The translations under genes were made by a program, and so were the position numbers. 64,000 nt of DNA from contig JAEPRB010000087.1 in assembly GCA_016758965.1 (NCBI GenBank), forward strand, positions 62,001-126,000, given 5' to 3'. The DNA comes from Circinella minor. Its lineage: Eukaryota; Mucoromycota; Mucoromycetes; Mucorales; Lichtheimiaceae. The notes under the pieces were generated by a model. The model did not search any database, was not told the origin of the DNA, and was given only the letters and a program-made list of their open reading frames with translations. Positions 12,728-27,916 of this stretch are shown one piece after another (position 1 is the first letter of the stretch; every line of letters starts with the position of its first letter).

Positions 12728-14957
12728 ATGGCAACTACAAAAGGCATTGCAACAACGACTACTGGTGTTCCTGTTTCTGCTACTATCACCGATAAGCCTA
12801 GTAACAATGCTTCAGAACCAGCTGCCAATAACGCTACTAATAAAAATACCGATGATACAGTAACAACTGGATCAGTTTCGCGACGCCAACAACAAAAAGG
12901 TGACAATGGTACTGCTGCTAATGCCGCTCATAATGGTGTACCAGCAGCAACAGCCAACTTAATGACACCCACCTCACCACCTTATCCTCCTTATTATATC
13001 GATCCAGTTCATTACGATCGACATCACCATCCCAATGGCGGGTTTGACGAGTCTTCTTCATACACATATGTTTATCCATTGAGTCCACAATTCTCGGTTC
13101 AATATTATTCTGAACTAGGCTATCAAAGTTACCCTGGCTCCCCCGCATTACATCCACAATCGCCGCCTGTCAATCCTACTAGTCCACCTTTTAGTCCCAC
13201 TTTTCAATACCAACATCATCATCAGCCTTCTTCTGGAATTACCTTATCGCCCCCCACCCATGCTTATGTACTTCCACCTCATCATCACCATCAGCAACAT
13301 CATTTTCCACCTTTACACATTTCGTCTCCTGTATTGACCGGAACTGCTTCTGTACCTGGATCTCCTCCACATCAATATATTCAACCACTACCTGGTTCTT
13401 ATAGCATGTCAACCGATCAACGTCATAAACGTCATCATTCCCATCAAAGTCAAGAACAACTCATGAATTATCATTCTCATAATATTTATGTTCGTGGATT
13501 ATCTTCTACAACAACAGATGAATCGTTTTTGGAACTTTGTCGGGTGTAAGCTTTATTTATAAAATTTAGTTTTTTGTGTGTTTTGTTATAAATTTGTTTA
13601 TGTGTGACAAAATATTAACAATAAGAACTTTTTCTCTCTCTTCTATTGATTTTTTTTTCATTTTCCCGTAAATATTAATAGTTATGGCAATATTGCGTCA
13701 TCCAAGGCAATTATTGATCAAAAGACAGGTGAATGTAAAGGATACGGTTTTACCATGTTTGAAAACCCAGATGATTGTGAACGGGCTATTGATGGTCTTA
13801 ACAAGGCAGGATTACAAGCATCATTTGCTCGAGTTGGACAGGTAAGCTAAAAAAAAAAAGGAAAAAGAAAATCACGATTTTTTTTTTGTTCTCAGTTAAT
13901 ATACACATAAAAATGGGGGACGATAATATGTTAATCTTTGGATATATAACAAATAGGAATCATTTAGCTCACGTTTGAGAAGCTTACAAGATGAAACATC
14001 TACTAACATATATATCTCCAACCTTCCATTGGATATGACGGAACAGGTACATATATATATATATATTGATGAATATCTCTCAAAAGGACGGAAAAAATGA
14101 TAGAAGATATTAATATAACTGAAAATTAATTATTACAGAAATTGGAAGATTTGTTCCATCCGCACAAGACTATTTCAAATCGTATATTACGTGATCCACA
14201 ATCCAATATGAGTCGAGGTGTTGGTTTTGCAAGGTAAAAAAAAATAAAGAAAGGGAAAGAGAGAGAACAAGGAAAGCAAGGATGAGAGGAAAGATTAAAG
14301 TCGAATATATATATATATATATATATACATAACAAAAGGAAACTTTACTAAAAAACATGTATATAATGTAAATAGATTAGCAGAACGTGATTCAGCTGTA
14401 GCTATTATTGAAAAATTCAATGGTCAAACTGTATTGGGTTCCTCTGCACCACTTCAAGTACGATTTGCTGATTCTCCAGCTCAAAAGAAACTTAAAAATC
14501 AAACTGCCCGTAAGAGGATATTGAGGCCAAGGGATTTTCAACCAATGGCAGGTTTCCCTGTTAGACCCATGATGCCAATCACACCAGAAACTATGCTTGG
14601 TATTGCACCTGCTGGTTACCAAGATCAACAACAGTAAGGCATTTTTTTTTGTTAATTATATACCCATAATATGAATATATACTTATTAACTTGTATGAAT
14701 TAACTCACATATACAACTTTTTATTTATTTATCTTAGGTATGCTCAATATTCTGTAGCAACTACAGCAACTGGACAAGAACAATCTTCTTCTCCCACAAC
14801 TAATAACAGTGGAACTACTACACCTCCACCAACTACTACAGAATCATTGGCGTCACCCCTTGGTGATGATGATGTAAAAGATTTAACTTCACAAGTAGAA
14901 CAAAAACTTCAAGTATCCGCCAATAGTGGAGACTCTTCTATTTCAGTCAGCCATTAA
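12728..14957 (+). CDS. RNA-binding protein with two RRMs, MSSP/RBMS-like
   Basis: Six exons: 12728-13545, 13682-13841, 13957-14046, 14139-14233, 14376-14633, 14738-14957; 546 residues. Residues 1-250 are disordered, with His, Pro, Gln and Ser repeats. RRM1 begins near 252 with RNP2-like NIYVRGL and has RNP1-like GECKGYGFTMF. RRM2 begins near 343 with NIYISNL and contains ISNRILRDPQSNMSRGVGFA. The arrangement of two close RRMs, the C-[RQ]-x-YG-x-I joint in RRM1 and the ILRD-x-SRGVGFAR signature in RRM2 match the MSSP/RBMS family of single-strand DNA and RNA binders. In that family the proteins act in mRNA control. The C-terminus is Ser/Thr/Gln-rich. The ATG at 12728 starts a continuous frame and follows a pyrimidine-rich leader. 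Confidence 0.87.
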
Positions 14958-15322
14958 TCTTTTTTTTCCCATATCTTTTTTTTTGAAACATTAATCACTC
15001 TCCTCATACACACACACACGCTTTCTCTCTTTCCCACTTTATTGTCATGTAAATCTAGTTATATCACTTGCTCTTTTCTAATTTCTCAAAAATAAAAAAT
15101 AAAAAGAATAGCAAGATTATAACAATTTTTTCATTTTTCCATAAAATTTCTTTGAACTAAATAAAACCATGAAAATTTCGATTTATAAGCTTTCAATTGC
15201 TGAATATTAAAAAAAAAAGTTGGTGCGCAGCAAAAAAGTCAAAGGCATAAAGCTGGAATTGAACTATTTTTCCCTTTTTTCTTACTTTTTCCTATTCCCC
15301 AAATTATTCTTATTATTATATT
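14958..15322. other. Short intergenic region before XPB
   Basis: Contains a CA repeat (about 15007-15020), T and A runs, and the 3' end of the RNA-binding gene followed by the promoter of the helicase gene. No gene seen. Confidence 0.5.
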
Positions 15323-19205
<3,883 letters not shown>

Positions 19206-20548
19206 AAAAAAATTGTAAATATCAATAAGCATTATTATCTACCATTAAAAAAACCAACAGTAACAAGCATCATAATCGGAACTTACCCGGAGAGAAGAGA
19301 AAACATATACAACACTACATTAACAATATAAATAAACAAATAAATAAATAAATGAGCTTTTCTTTTTTTCCCATTAAATGGGTATTGTTATGTATTTTAA
19401 CAAGTGTAAATGGAGTGCCACTATTTACTATCTTTCGTTTTTTTTTTCATTTATTGTTCTCGTGATTGATGTATAACCATCGGATCGACAGGTCCGCCCG
19501 TTGGAAATGATTCTTTTTGTGATACTTGGTCTGCTGTACAGCAAATACATAAAACAAATAAAAATTGTAGTACAAAGAAGAAGAAAAACAATTTAAATCA
19601 ATGATATCCCTTACATTATTAGTTGATATTTTGAGAATGAATTTTGACGATAATGTGATATAATATTAATATTAATAAAAACTCGTTTAATGATATTAAA
19701 TTATGCTGCTTTATCATTATTAACAAGAATAAGTTATTAAATGACGATAATAATGATGGCGAGAATCATATATATTAGAAGAAAGAAGGGGAAAAAATGG
19801 CACTAATTATAGAATGAAGTTGATGGATGCATCAAATTGCAGCCACCGGACATATGGGATGCATATATAATTTAACTCTGATCTCGTCTTCTTTTTTGAT
19901 TTATTGTTCAACCGAAAATACATTCATATTATTTTCAAAGACTCTTTTTTTCTTGGGGGAGCCCTTTCTTTTATATATGACTACCCATTTTTATTTACTA
20001 ACAATTACTACGTTATTCTTAGTAGCTACTATTAGTTAATAAATAATTCGAAAGAAGCTCTTTGATTTATTTACTTTCGAAATTGTAGTTTAGAGCGTAT
20101 GGCACCAAAAATGAGAACCTTTTTAACTGCATGCATGATGATACATGTCAGCAATATACCAACTACAACCTACTCTTCTCATTTATTTCCTCTCTCTCTC
20201 ACACACCTTCTCCCCCAAAATATAATAATTCATTATTTACCTTCCCCCCCCCCCAATCCCAATACTTTATTGCTGATGATGATGACGATGTTGTAACTTT
20301 TTATAAATACTATGAAACCTTCTTTTTTTTTACCCCTCTTCTTCTTTTCTTTTTCTTTTTTTTCTTTTCAATATTCCTCTCTTTTTGTTTTCTTTTTTCC
20401 CTTTCTCCTTTTTTTTTGTTTATTAAACTTTTTATCTTTACAACCATATTATATTATTCATATAATTAGACTCTTTGTATATATATATATATATATACAA
20501 GTTATAATATTTTATCATCTACTTTATAGTATATCATTGCATGTCATC
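19206..20548. other. Intergenic region with long pyrimidine-rich leader
   Basis: The first half holds the XPB 3' end and AT-rich DNA. From about 20160 to 20460 the strand is dominated by C and T, ending 100-200 bases before the Sel1 gene start; this looks like a promoter and leader. The frame of the next gene is open upstream to an ATG at 20312, but that extension would be an improbable Phe-rich translation of the pyrimidine tract. An out-of-frame ATG at 20541 overlaps the chosen start. Confidence 0.5.
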
Positions 20549-23358
20549 ATGTCAACGTCTGTTTTGGATCAAATTGTACAATCATCACGACGAGCACTTA
20601 TCAAATTACAACATCATCATAACAATCATCATAATAATCATAAAAAGCAACAACGATCCAGTATCAAAAAATACAGTATTCAACCAATAAATGATCATGC
20701 CGCCTTGGTAATGTTAGCTGAAGATTATCTTTTTGGACGGAATGACAAACCGTGCGATCAAGCACTTGCCGTGGAGTTGTTACACACGGCCCATGACTAT
20801 GCACCCGCGCAAGCTATCCTTGGATTCTGCAGAGAATTCGGACTTGGTGCTGAACAGGATTTTCCTGCAGCCGCAAATTATTATATGGCAGCAGCAACTT
20901 CATCATCAACACCGTCATCCTTATTACAACTACAAAAAAGCAAAGAATTACACCTTAATTATAATCATAATAATAATAGCAGTAGCAGTAGAAGCAGCAG
21001 CAGCAGTAGTAGTAATAGTAGTAATAGTAACGATATTGTTACTGATGACAAAAATAATAAGAGCAACAAAAAAGAACAAGGATATTATTATAATGAAGAA
21101 GATTTACGAATGCTGGCCATACTAAGACTGGCTTTTTTACGAAAATATGGTCGACCAGGTATCAAGATTGACAGAAGTGAATCGGAACATTGGGAATCGC
21201 TTGTACAGCAAGACAGTAACAGAAATATTGCAATTAGTTGGTTACAAAAAGCGGCATCCGAGGGTCAATGTGCTGCTAGTCAATATTGTCTTGGTGTATG
21301 CTTTCATGATGGTATAGGTGTCCCCAGGAACCCACATGCTGCATTCGGGTGGTACAAAAAAAGCGCCGAGCAAGGCAATTGTCGCGGTCAGGGCATTCTA
21401 GGTTATTGCTATGGGGAAGGCTTTGGTATTGAAAAGGATCAACAAATGGCTCTAAAATACTATCATTTAGCTGCAAGTCAAGGTGAAACAGTGGCAATTT
21501 ATAATATTGGGTAAAACTTTTTTTGTTTCATTATTATCATTGCTATTAGTACTATTATTATCATTGCTATCTTTATTAGTATTATGATTTCTGTGATTTA
21601 TATTTATCTATAATAACAAAAAAACTAAATTAAGTTAATTAAAACTTTTTCAATTATAAAGATATTGTTATGAAGATGGCATAGGTGTTGAAAAAAATGT
21701 TCAAGAAGCTGTGAAATGGTATCGAATGTCTGCCGAAAAGGGTAATGCCTTTGCACAAAATTCGCTTGGGTAAATATATAATTATTGTTATTATTATTTT
21801 CTACTATTAATATCTCTTTTTTTTTGTAAGACTAAACAAAAGCAATTCATTTTATGCACAAAATAAAAAAAAACAGTTATTGTTTTGAAGATGGTATCGG
21901 GGTTGAAAAGGATGTAGAACAAGCTGCTCTTTGGTATCAACGATCTGCAGAACAAGGTTACCCCTGGGCTCAGTGTAATCTTGGTTACTGTTTTCAGAAT
22001 GGCATTGGATTGCCACAAGATGCTTCCATGGGCGCTTACTGGTACGCCGAAGCAGCACGACAAGGTCACTCTCGTGCACAACACAACTTAGGTTTCTGTA
22101 AACAAAACGCGATTGGCGTTGAATGCAATGAACAAGAGGCAGTAAAGTGGTACAAGAAGTCCGCACAACAAGGGAATATCTTTGCTTTTCATTCACTTGG
22201 GTAAATATCTTTCTTTTTTTTTACACTATTACATATGAATTGAAAAATATGTGTACAGCATAGGCCAGAACTCATAATATCATTCTCATCATCACTGGTG
22301 ATGCATTTGTTTTGGTTTTCTTTTTTTTAACTATATAAATAGATTTTGTTATCAGAATGGTATTGGTGTTGAACGAAATGAACAAGAAGCAGTATATTGG
22401 TATACACTAAGTGCAAAAAAGAATCATGCTCCTGCACAATTATCATTAGGCTTTTGCTTGCGTAATGGTGTTGGTATTGAAAAGGATGAACGTGAGGCAA
22501 TACGATGGTTTACTTTGGCTGCTGAGCAAGGAAATGCTCTAGCTCAGAATTCTTTGGGTTTTTGTTTTGAAGAAAGTATCGGAATGGATAACGCAGATCC
22601 CAAACAAGCTGTCTATTGGTACCAAATGTCTGCCAACCAAAATAATCCTTGGGCACAATGTAATCTTGGTTATTGTAAGTGAAAAAAAAAGTTTTCAATA
22701 ATGAATGTTTAATTATTATTTTACTCACTCAAATCGTTCCACAATTTTTTTTTGAAAAAAAAAAAAAAAAAAAAAAAAAAACAGGTTATGCAAATGGCAT
22801 AGGTGTAGAAATGGATCCATCACGTGCTGTACAATGGTATCGTCGTGCAGCAGTCCAAAATCATGCACGCGCGTTGGACAAATTGGGCGTTCATCTACAA
22901 ACAGGCATTGGCGTACGACAAAATCATACATTGGCGGCAAAATATTTCCGTCGAGCGGCAGAACAAGGACATACTGCAGCACAATATCATCTAGGCTTAT
23001 GTTATGAACGAGGTATGGGCGTATCTGTCAGTTTACAAGAAGCTTTATTTTGGTTTGAACGTGCTGCTTTGGTATGTTACTATATATATATATAAGATTT
23101 CATTTTGCTGGATGTTTTAAGGAAAAAATTAATAGTATTGGTTTGCTTTTGTTGGAACTAATAATGGGCCATTTCTTGCATGGTAATATTAAATAATAGA
23201 CGGGTTGCCGAAATTCACATGAGCGATTACGACGATTGTTGCTACGTTACTGTTTAGAGAATGCTTCAGTAGCAGACATGCTGGAGTCCGAACAATTGTT
23301 TCCAAAAAGCTTCCAATCGATCGGATGGATTGCCGGCTACAGTGCCCCAGCCGCTTAA
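20549..23358 (+). CDS. Sel1-like repeat (SLR) protein
   Basis: Six exons: 20549-21510, 21662-21769, 21877-22200, 22343-22674, 22785-23071, 23200-23358; 723 residues. The N-terminal third has His/Asn and poly-Ser tracts, inside which an early repeat (ALAVELLHTAHDYAPAQAIL) is visible. From about residue 230 on there is a nearly continuous solenoid of ~36-residue Sel1 repeats with the pattern LGxCxxxGxGVxxDxxxAxxWYxxAAxxG, about ten or more copies. Sel1 repeats form TPR-like helical scaffolds for protein complexes; in fungi related proteins assist chitin synthase or ER quality control. Which applies here cannot be told. Several introns split the Gly of the LG motif in the same phase, so the exons look like repeat-unit duplications. 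No signal peptide or membrane segment is seen. The intron before exon 5 ends in a long A run. Confidence 0.88.
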
Positions 23359-25599
23359 AAAAGCATCTATTTAATATCATTATGCTACAAATTACTTTCA
23401 TACCCTCTTCTATTTTTGGTTTTTTTTTTTTTTTGATTTTGAGGGAAGAAAAAAAAGTTTTTATTTTTATTTTTATTTTTGTAATTCTTCATCTACTAAA
23501 ACATATTATCATCCCCCCACCCCTACTCTAGTACTTTTTTAATATTTCCCTCCTCAGTTTTTAAACTTTACAAGTACCCTCATCAGCATATAAACATATA
23601 TGTATATACACCTTAATAATTACATAGCATATTCAAAACATTATTTTTTTCTTGCAGTTATCTTTTTTTATAATATAATATTTGTACAATTCAATTGTTT
23701 TTCTACTATTTTCTTTTTCTTTTTCTTTTTCTCAAAATTTTGCTTCTTTAATAAAACTTGTTATCATTGCTTTTTTTTATTTTCTTATCATCACTCTATT
23801 GTCAAGGTAACACATATTTTTTGGTTGATATGTACACAATTGACAATCTGGATTGATTTTTTTTTGGATTTCTCGTATTACGTAATTTTTCCCCACGTTC
23901 ACTTCGGAGCACTTGATCCGAAGAAGAATAAATTGATCTGATGCAATTTTATATTTTTGACACAACTTCTCCTCATTTACATTTTTTTCAAATGACGTGT
24001 TTCTCAATAAAGTGTTTTTTATGCACGTTCTCTGTATCATCTTTATGATTAGTGTAATTAGTAAAATGATTCATTTTAAACATCATACATACGTTCAATT
24101 CCTGCTCTCTCTTTTTAAATTGGTTACAATACGGAATACTAGTACACAAAAACGCTTTAAATTACAATGACACAGTCATCATCAATGGGTAAATCTATAG
24201 GCACTACGTATAATAAAAAAAATATAAACATCAATTAAATTCAAGTTATTCCATGTGGTGTTTTTTTTTCTTTGTTACTCTATATAGCCTAAACGTGCCA
24301 CATTATTTACTATTTTAATCGTGATAGGGTTGTTCTAGTTGTGTAACTTTATTAGTTCTAATTTGTTTTCTTTGATTTCATTATATATCGGAATTAGCAA
24401 TCCGGAGAAAAGAGCAGAGCTTACAACTATTTTTCTTGATTTTGCTTTTGTTTTTTGTTGTTACTTGAAATGTTTCTGGTGGTACAAACTATAGAACTGG
24501 TGACCAAATAACATTTGCCTCTCTTCTTTTTCTTTGTGCTCTTTTATAACGCATTTAACACCATTAATAACTGTCTTAACTCCCCTTTAATCAAATGTTT
24601 ATTAACATTCATGTTACACTATTTCTACAAAAACAACAAGTGAACACAAACAACGCCACCGTCACCATTATCTTTCATTGCAGCAGTATGTTAAAACAGT
24701 AATATTTGAAGCCATTTTAACTTGTTGTATTCCTGTATTAATTTTAATTTTGCAAATAATTATTTCAATTTATTGAGATGATAAACTTTTATCATTTATC
24801 GAATAAACTCATGACATTCCGTATTTATTTTCATTGTGCTCTTCATTTTAGTTCATATATTTATTTTAATAACTCTACAACATTTTTTCCTTGTAAAAAT
24901 CAGTTGAATCCGCCATAAAAAGAAAAGCGAGTTTCTACTATTCGTGATAACATCAGATCGGAAAAGTTATCCGAAAAATGATTCTGCTACATAAATAGTA
25001 AACAAAGCCAAGAGAAAATAACACAAGTTATCAATTGCCGTAATTTTTTTTATCTTTAAACATACGAAAAGCATTATTTGAGCCCTTGTAATCTACTTAT
25101 ATTTATACTGCCGTTTACCTGGTGGATCATCTACCTAATAGACTACGTAACAAATAAAATACATACAGCAAGAAAGTTTGCTCGTGATGTGTTGCTCAGA
25201 AACAGTATGCAACCATTATAATAAATCATGACCAAAATAATATTTACATTGTACGTGACTAGATTTAGACACATTGAGAAAAGCCTGTTTGTGTGATATA
25301 ATAACGAAAATGACAAACAAGTTGTTGATATTTTCCTTTTTCTTTTTTTAAATAAAATTTCTATCTCTTTAAATATATTTTTAAAAAGTGGTGGGTGCTG
25401 TTTGCTCGCGACTTTGCTAATATCTAATTACCAACTATTATTGGAATCAGATATATAGCAACACATGTTAGTATATGTGTCTCTCGTTATAAATTAAATA
25501 TAAGGTTGTTTCAACTTTGATTTTTGATTTTATCAAAACTTCAAGTAGAATGAGCTTATTTTTATTTGTAGAAACAATGTTCATATAAATTATCTATTA
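23359..25599. other. Gene-poor AT-rich region left of the Helitrons
   Basis: Short T-rich open frames only; none resembles a protein. No RNA gene noticed. The start of the stretch holds the 3' end of the Sel1 gene with T runs. Confidence 0.45.
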
Positions 25600-26096
25600 T
25601 CTATTATTAAAAGACGAATCTATATTATTAAAATAACAATTTTTACACAAAAAAGGAAATTTTATTAGTAAAACTTACTACTACACAAAAAAGGAAATAT
25701 GACTGAGTTAAAACTAACAGATAATGTATCAAGATAATATATATGTTTCTTCACATACTACAGAAAATTTAATAAGTTCAGAACGGTTCAAAACAAAAGT
25801 GTCGATTGATTTTTTTCTGGATGTCATACCATATATGTATAATATATTTTCAAACGTGGTTTGATTGAATCATGACATTATTATTATTATTATTTGTGAT
25901 TTTTTACACTAATATCTGATATATATATTTTTTTTATCTCAAAAAGGATTATACAGCTTTGAATATCGTTGCTACAAGGCGCGAAGCGCCGTTAGGGGTC
26001 AAAGGGGGGAACCCCCTTTGCGACGCAAACCGCTAAATGACCCGAAGCGAAGCGAAGGGGCTCATTTATCCGAGCGAAGCGAGGAAGGGTTGCTAG
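25600..26096 (+). mobile_element. Non-autonomous Helitron-like element
   Basis: The element begins TCTATTATTAAAAGACGAAT just after an A and ends in CTAG just before a T, matching the Helitron rules (5' TC, 3' CTRR, insertion between A and T). A hairpin-forming GC-rich block lies just upstream of the 3' end. It carries no gene. A direct repeat of 17 bases (TACACAAAAAAGGAAAT) occurs at 25644-25660 and 25682-25698. The first 20 bases recur exactly at 26097, directly after the CTAG, which supports 25600 and 26096 as true ends. Helitron identity is inferred from the ends and from the helicase remnant in the neighbouring copy. Confidence 0.6.
25975..26096. repeat. GC-rich multi-hairpin module, copy 1
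   Basis: A GC-rich island in AT-rich DNA with three consecutive dyads: GGCGC-GAA-GCGCC (25978-25990), a 9-bp stem CAAAGGGGG/CCCCCTTTG (26000-26020), and TAAATGACCC paired with GGGGCTCATTTA (26034-26069, one bulge) around repeats of GCGAA. It ends with CGAGCGAAGCGAGG and the CTAG terminus. A second, partial copy lies at 27811-27916. Confidence 0.7.
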
Positions 26097-26957
26097 TCTA
26101 TTATTAAAAGACGAATGGTCGTTATAATTAACGTTTTTGGTAATTCATAAAACCCCGACAATATCCTTCCTTTTTTTTCGCCACTGTACCTTGAAAGTAA
26201 CATTTGTATTAAAAAACAAATTCTTTAGTCTCCTACAAAAAGGAAACAAAAAAGTGGCATTTGTTAAAAGGTAAAAACGGTCTCCTCAGCCTCGTATAAT
26301 TAAATATTTTCTGTTTACTGATTATTCTCGACAACTACTTTCTGTTGTTAAAAGAGACACTCGATCTGAAATTGTTACAAATTATATTAGTGTTCTTGCT
26401 TTTAGAGCAGTGTACTAGGTATGTAATGCGGAGGAGACTGCTGTTGCTTCGCTGATACACTGAGTACTGTTGAAGATAATGGACAATTCGTGTAATCAGC
26501 ATTTTTCTTTCCATATCTAGCAATCTAGCTCTTTTTCTATGATAACTATATATTTTTTAATTTTAAAAGACATTATTGTTTAATATCATAAACTGATTTA
26601 CACATTTTTGTCACAAAATTCTATTTCAGTATGTGTTATGCGTAACTGTAAAGTGAGGCAGGAAGAGGTTGTCTTCTATTAAAAATAAAATAGTATTATG
26701 GGCCACAAGACAAAAAAAGACATTGTTATTTTTTTTCCCGCTTTCAACAACTTCAATATAGATTATTACTAACGAGCTCTCAACAGGTAGCCTTCAGTCA
26801 AGTGCTCTTTAATTAAACAAAAAATAGTGAATTATTGGAAATACGTAGCATTTTTCCAAAGAAGGTGATTGATTCGAGCCATCTTATTAGTTACTACAGT
26901 TATACTATATTTAATGAATCAACTACTGTATAAATAGTTACAACAAACTTTTCACTC

Positions 26958-27348
26958 CAGATGGGGTTCCACTACTCATTGACACGTTACACTCTATAAC
27001 TGCCACTTAATAAAAGAAGTATTCGCTGTCGGATTGAATCTAAAAATGTAAGCTGATAATTTACCTAAATTGTTGCTGCTATCCTTGGTCGTCCAATATT
27101 TGCAATGACTACGCAAGGCATAGGGTTAAATTTTGCAGCACCCTGGTATTCACCTGGAAGAAGGTGTATTTACACATGATCAGTGCTATGTTGCTCCCTC
27201 CAGACCAACAAATTCAAATAATATATACATTGCTATTGATCTGTCATTAGTTACTACCACAGCACCAGCTACTGACAACATTATATACCATGAGATACTA
27301 CTAACATCACCACAAGCAACATTAGCTGAGAAAACTATAACTACAACT
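26958..27348 (+). pseudogene. Remnant of Helitron Pif1-like helicase
   Basis: Fragments of the C-terminal part of a Helitron Rep/helicase in several frames. FAMTTQGIGLNFA near 27103-27144 resembles the FAMTINKAQGQT block. Immediately downstream, one frame over, EEGVFTHDQCYVAPSRPT resembles the PVFTHGQLYVALSR block that ends SF1B/Pif1 helicases. Upstream pieces such as VPLLIDTL also fit the region before these motifs. At least one frameshift and several stops mean no functional protein. The sequence runs into the N gap. Confidence 0.65.
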
Positions 27349-27792
27349 NNNNNNNNNNNNNNNNNNNNNNNNNNNNNNNNNNNNNNNNNNNNNNNNNNNN
27401 NNNNNNNNNNNNNNNNNNNNNNNNNNNNNNNNNNNNNNNNNNNNNNNNNNNNNNNNNNNNNNNNNNNNNNNNNNNNNNNNNNNNNNNNNNNNNNNNNNNN
27501 NNNNNNNNNNNNNNNNNNNNNNNNNNNNNNNNNNNNNNNNNNNNNNNNNNNNNNNNNNNNNNNNNNNNNNNNNNNNNNNNNNNNNNNNNNNNNNNNNNNN
27601 NNNNNNNNNNNNNNNNNNNNNNNNNNNNNNNNNNNNNNNNNNNNNNNNNNNNNNNNNNNNNNNNNNNNNNNNNNNNNNNNNNNNNNNNNNNNNNNNNNNN
27701 NNNNNNNNNNNNNNNNNNNNNNNNNNNNNNNNNNNNNNNNNNNNNNNNNNNNNNNNNNNNNNNNNNNNNNNNNNNNNNNNNNNNNNNNNNNN
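27349..27792. other. Assembly gap (444 N)
   Basis: Unresolved bases inside the Helitron region. Any open frame across it is meaningless. The gap probably reflects repeated sequence. Confidence 1.
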
Positions 27793-27810
27793 CCACAACC
27801 TCAAATTAAA

Positions 27811-27916
27811 CCATTTTTTCCCCAGCGAATGCGCAGCGAAACCGTATGCCGTTAAATGACCCGGAGCGAAGCGAAGGGGCTCATTTAGCCGAGCGAAGCG
27901 AGGCAGGAAGAGGTTG
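27811..27916. repeat. GC-rich hairpin module, copy 2
   Basis: Shares with copy 1 the dyad TAAATGACCC (27853-27862) and GGGGCTCATTTA (27876-27887), the GCGAAGCGAAGG loop and CGAGCGAAGCGAGG, then continues CAGGAAGAGGTTG instead of AAGGGTTGCTAG. The first two hairpins of copy 1 are not present in this form; part may lie in the gap. Confidence 0.65.

Larger units (their letters stand above)
26097..27916 (+). mobile_element. Second, decayed Helitron-like element containing helicase remnant
   Basis: It starts with the same 20 bases as the first element, immediately after that element's CTAG, giving a head-to-tail junction. It holds broken pieces of a Pif1-type helicase (26958-27348), the assembly gap, and near its right end a copy of the GC-rich hairpin module. 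No clean CTRR end is visible; the right border is set where the module similarity stops (GAGGCAGGAAGAGGTTG). The same 17-base string also occurs at 26655-26671, so further nested copies are possible. Confidence 0.5.

Noticed and set aside
20312..20548. N-terminal extension of the Sel1 protein from an ATG at 20312
   Set aside because: It would translate a pyrimidine tract into an improbable Phe/Leu/Ser string; the ATG at 20549 precedes normal protein-like sequence.
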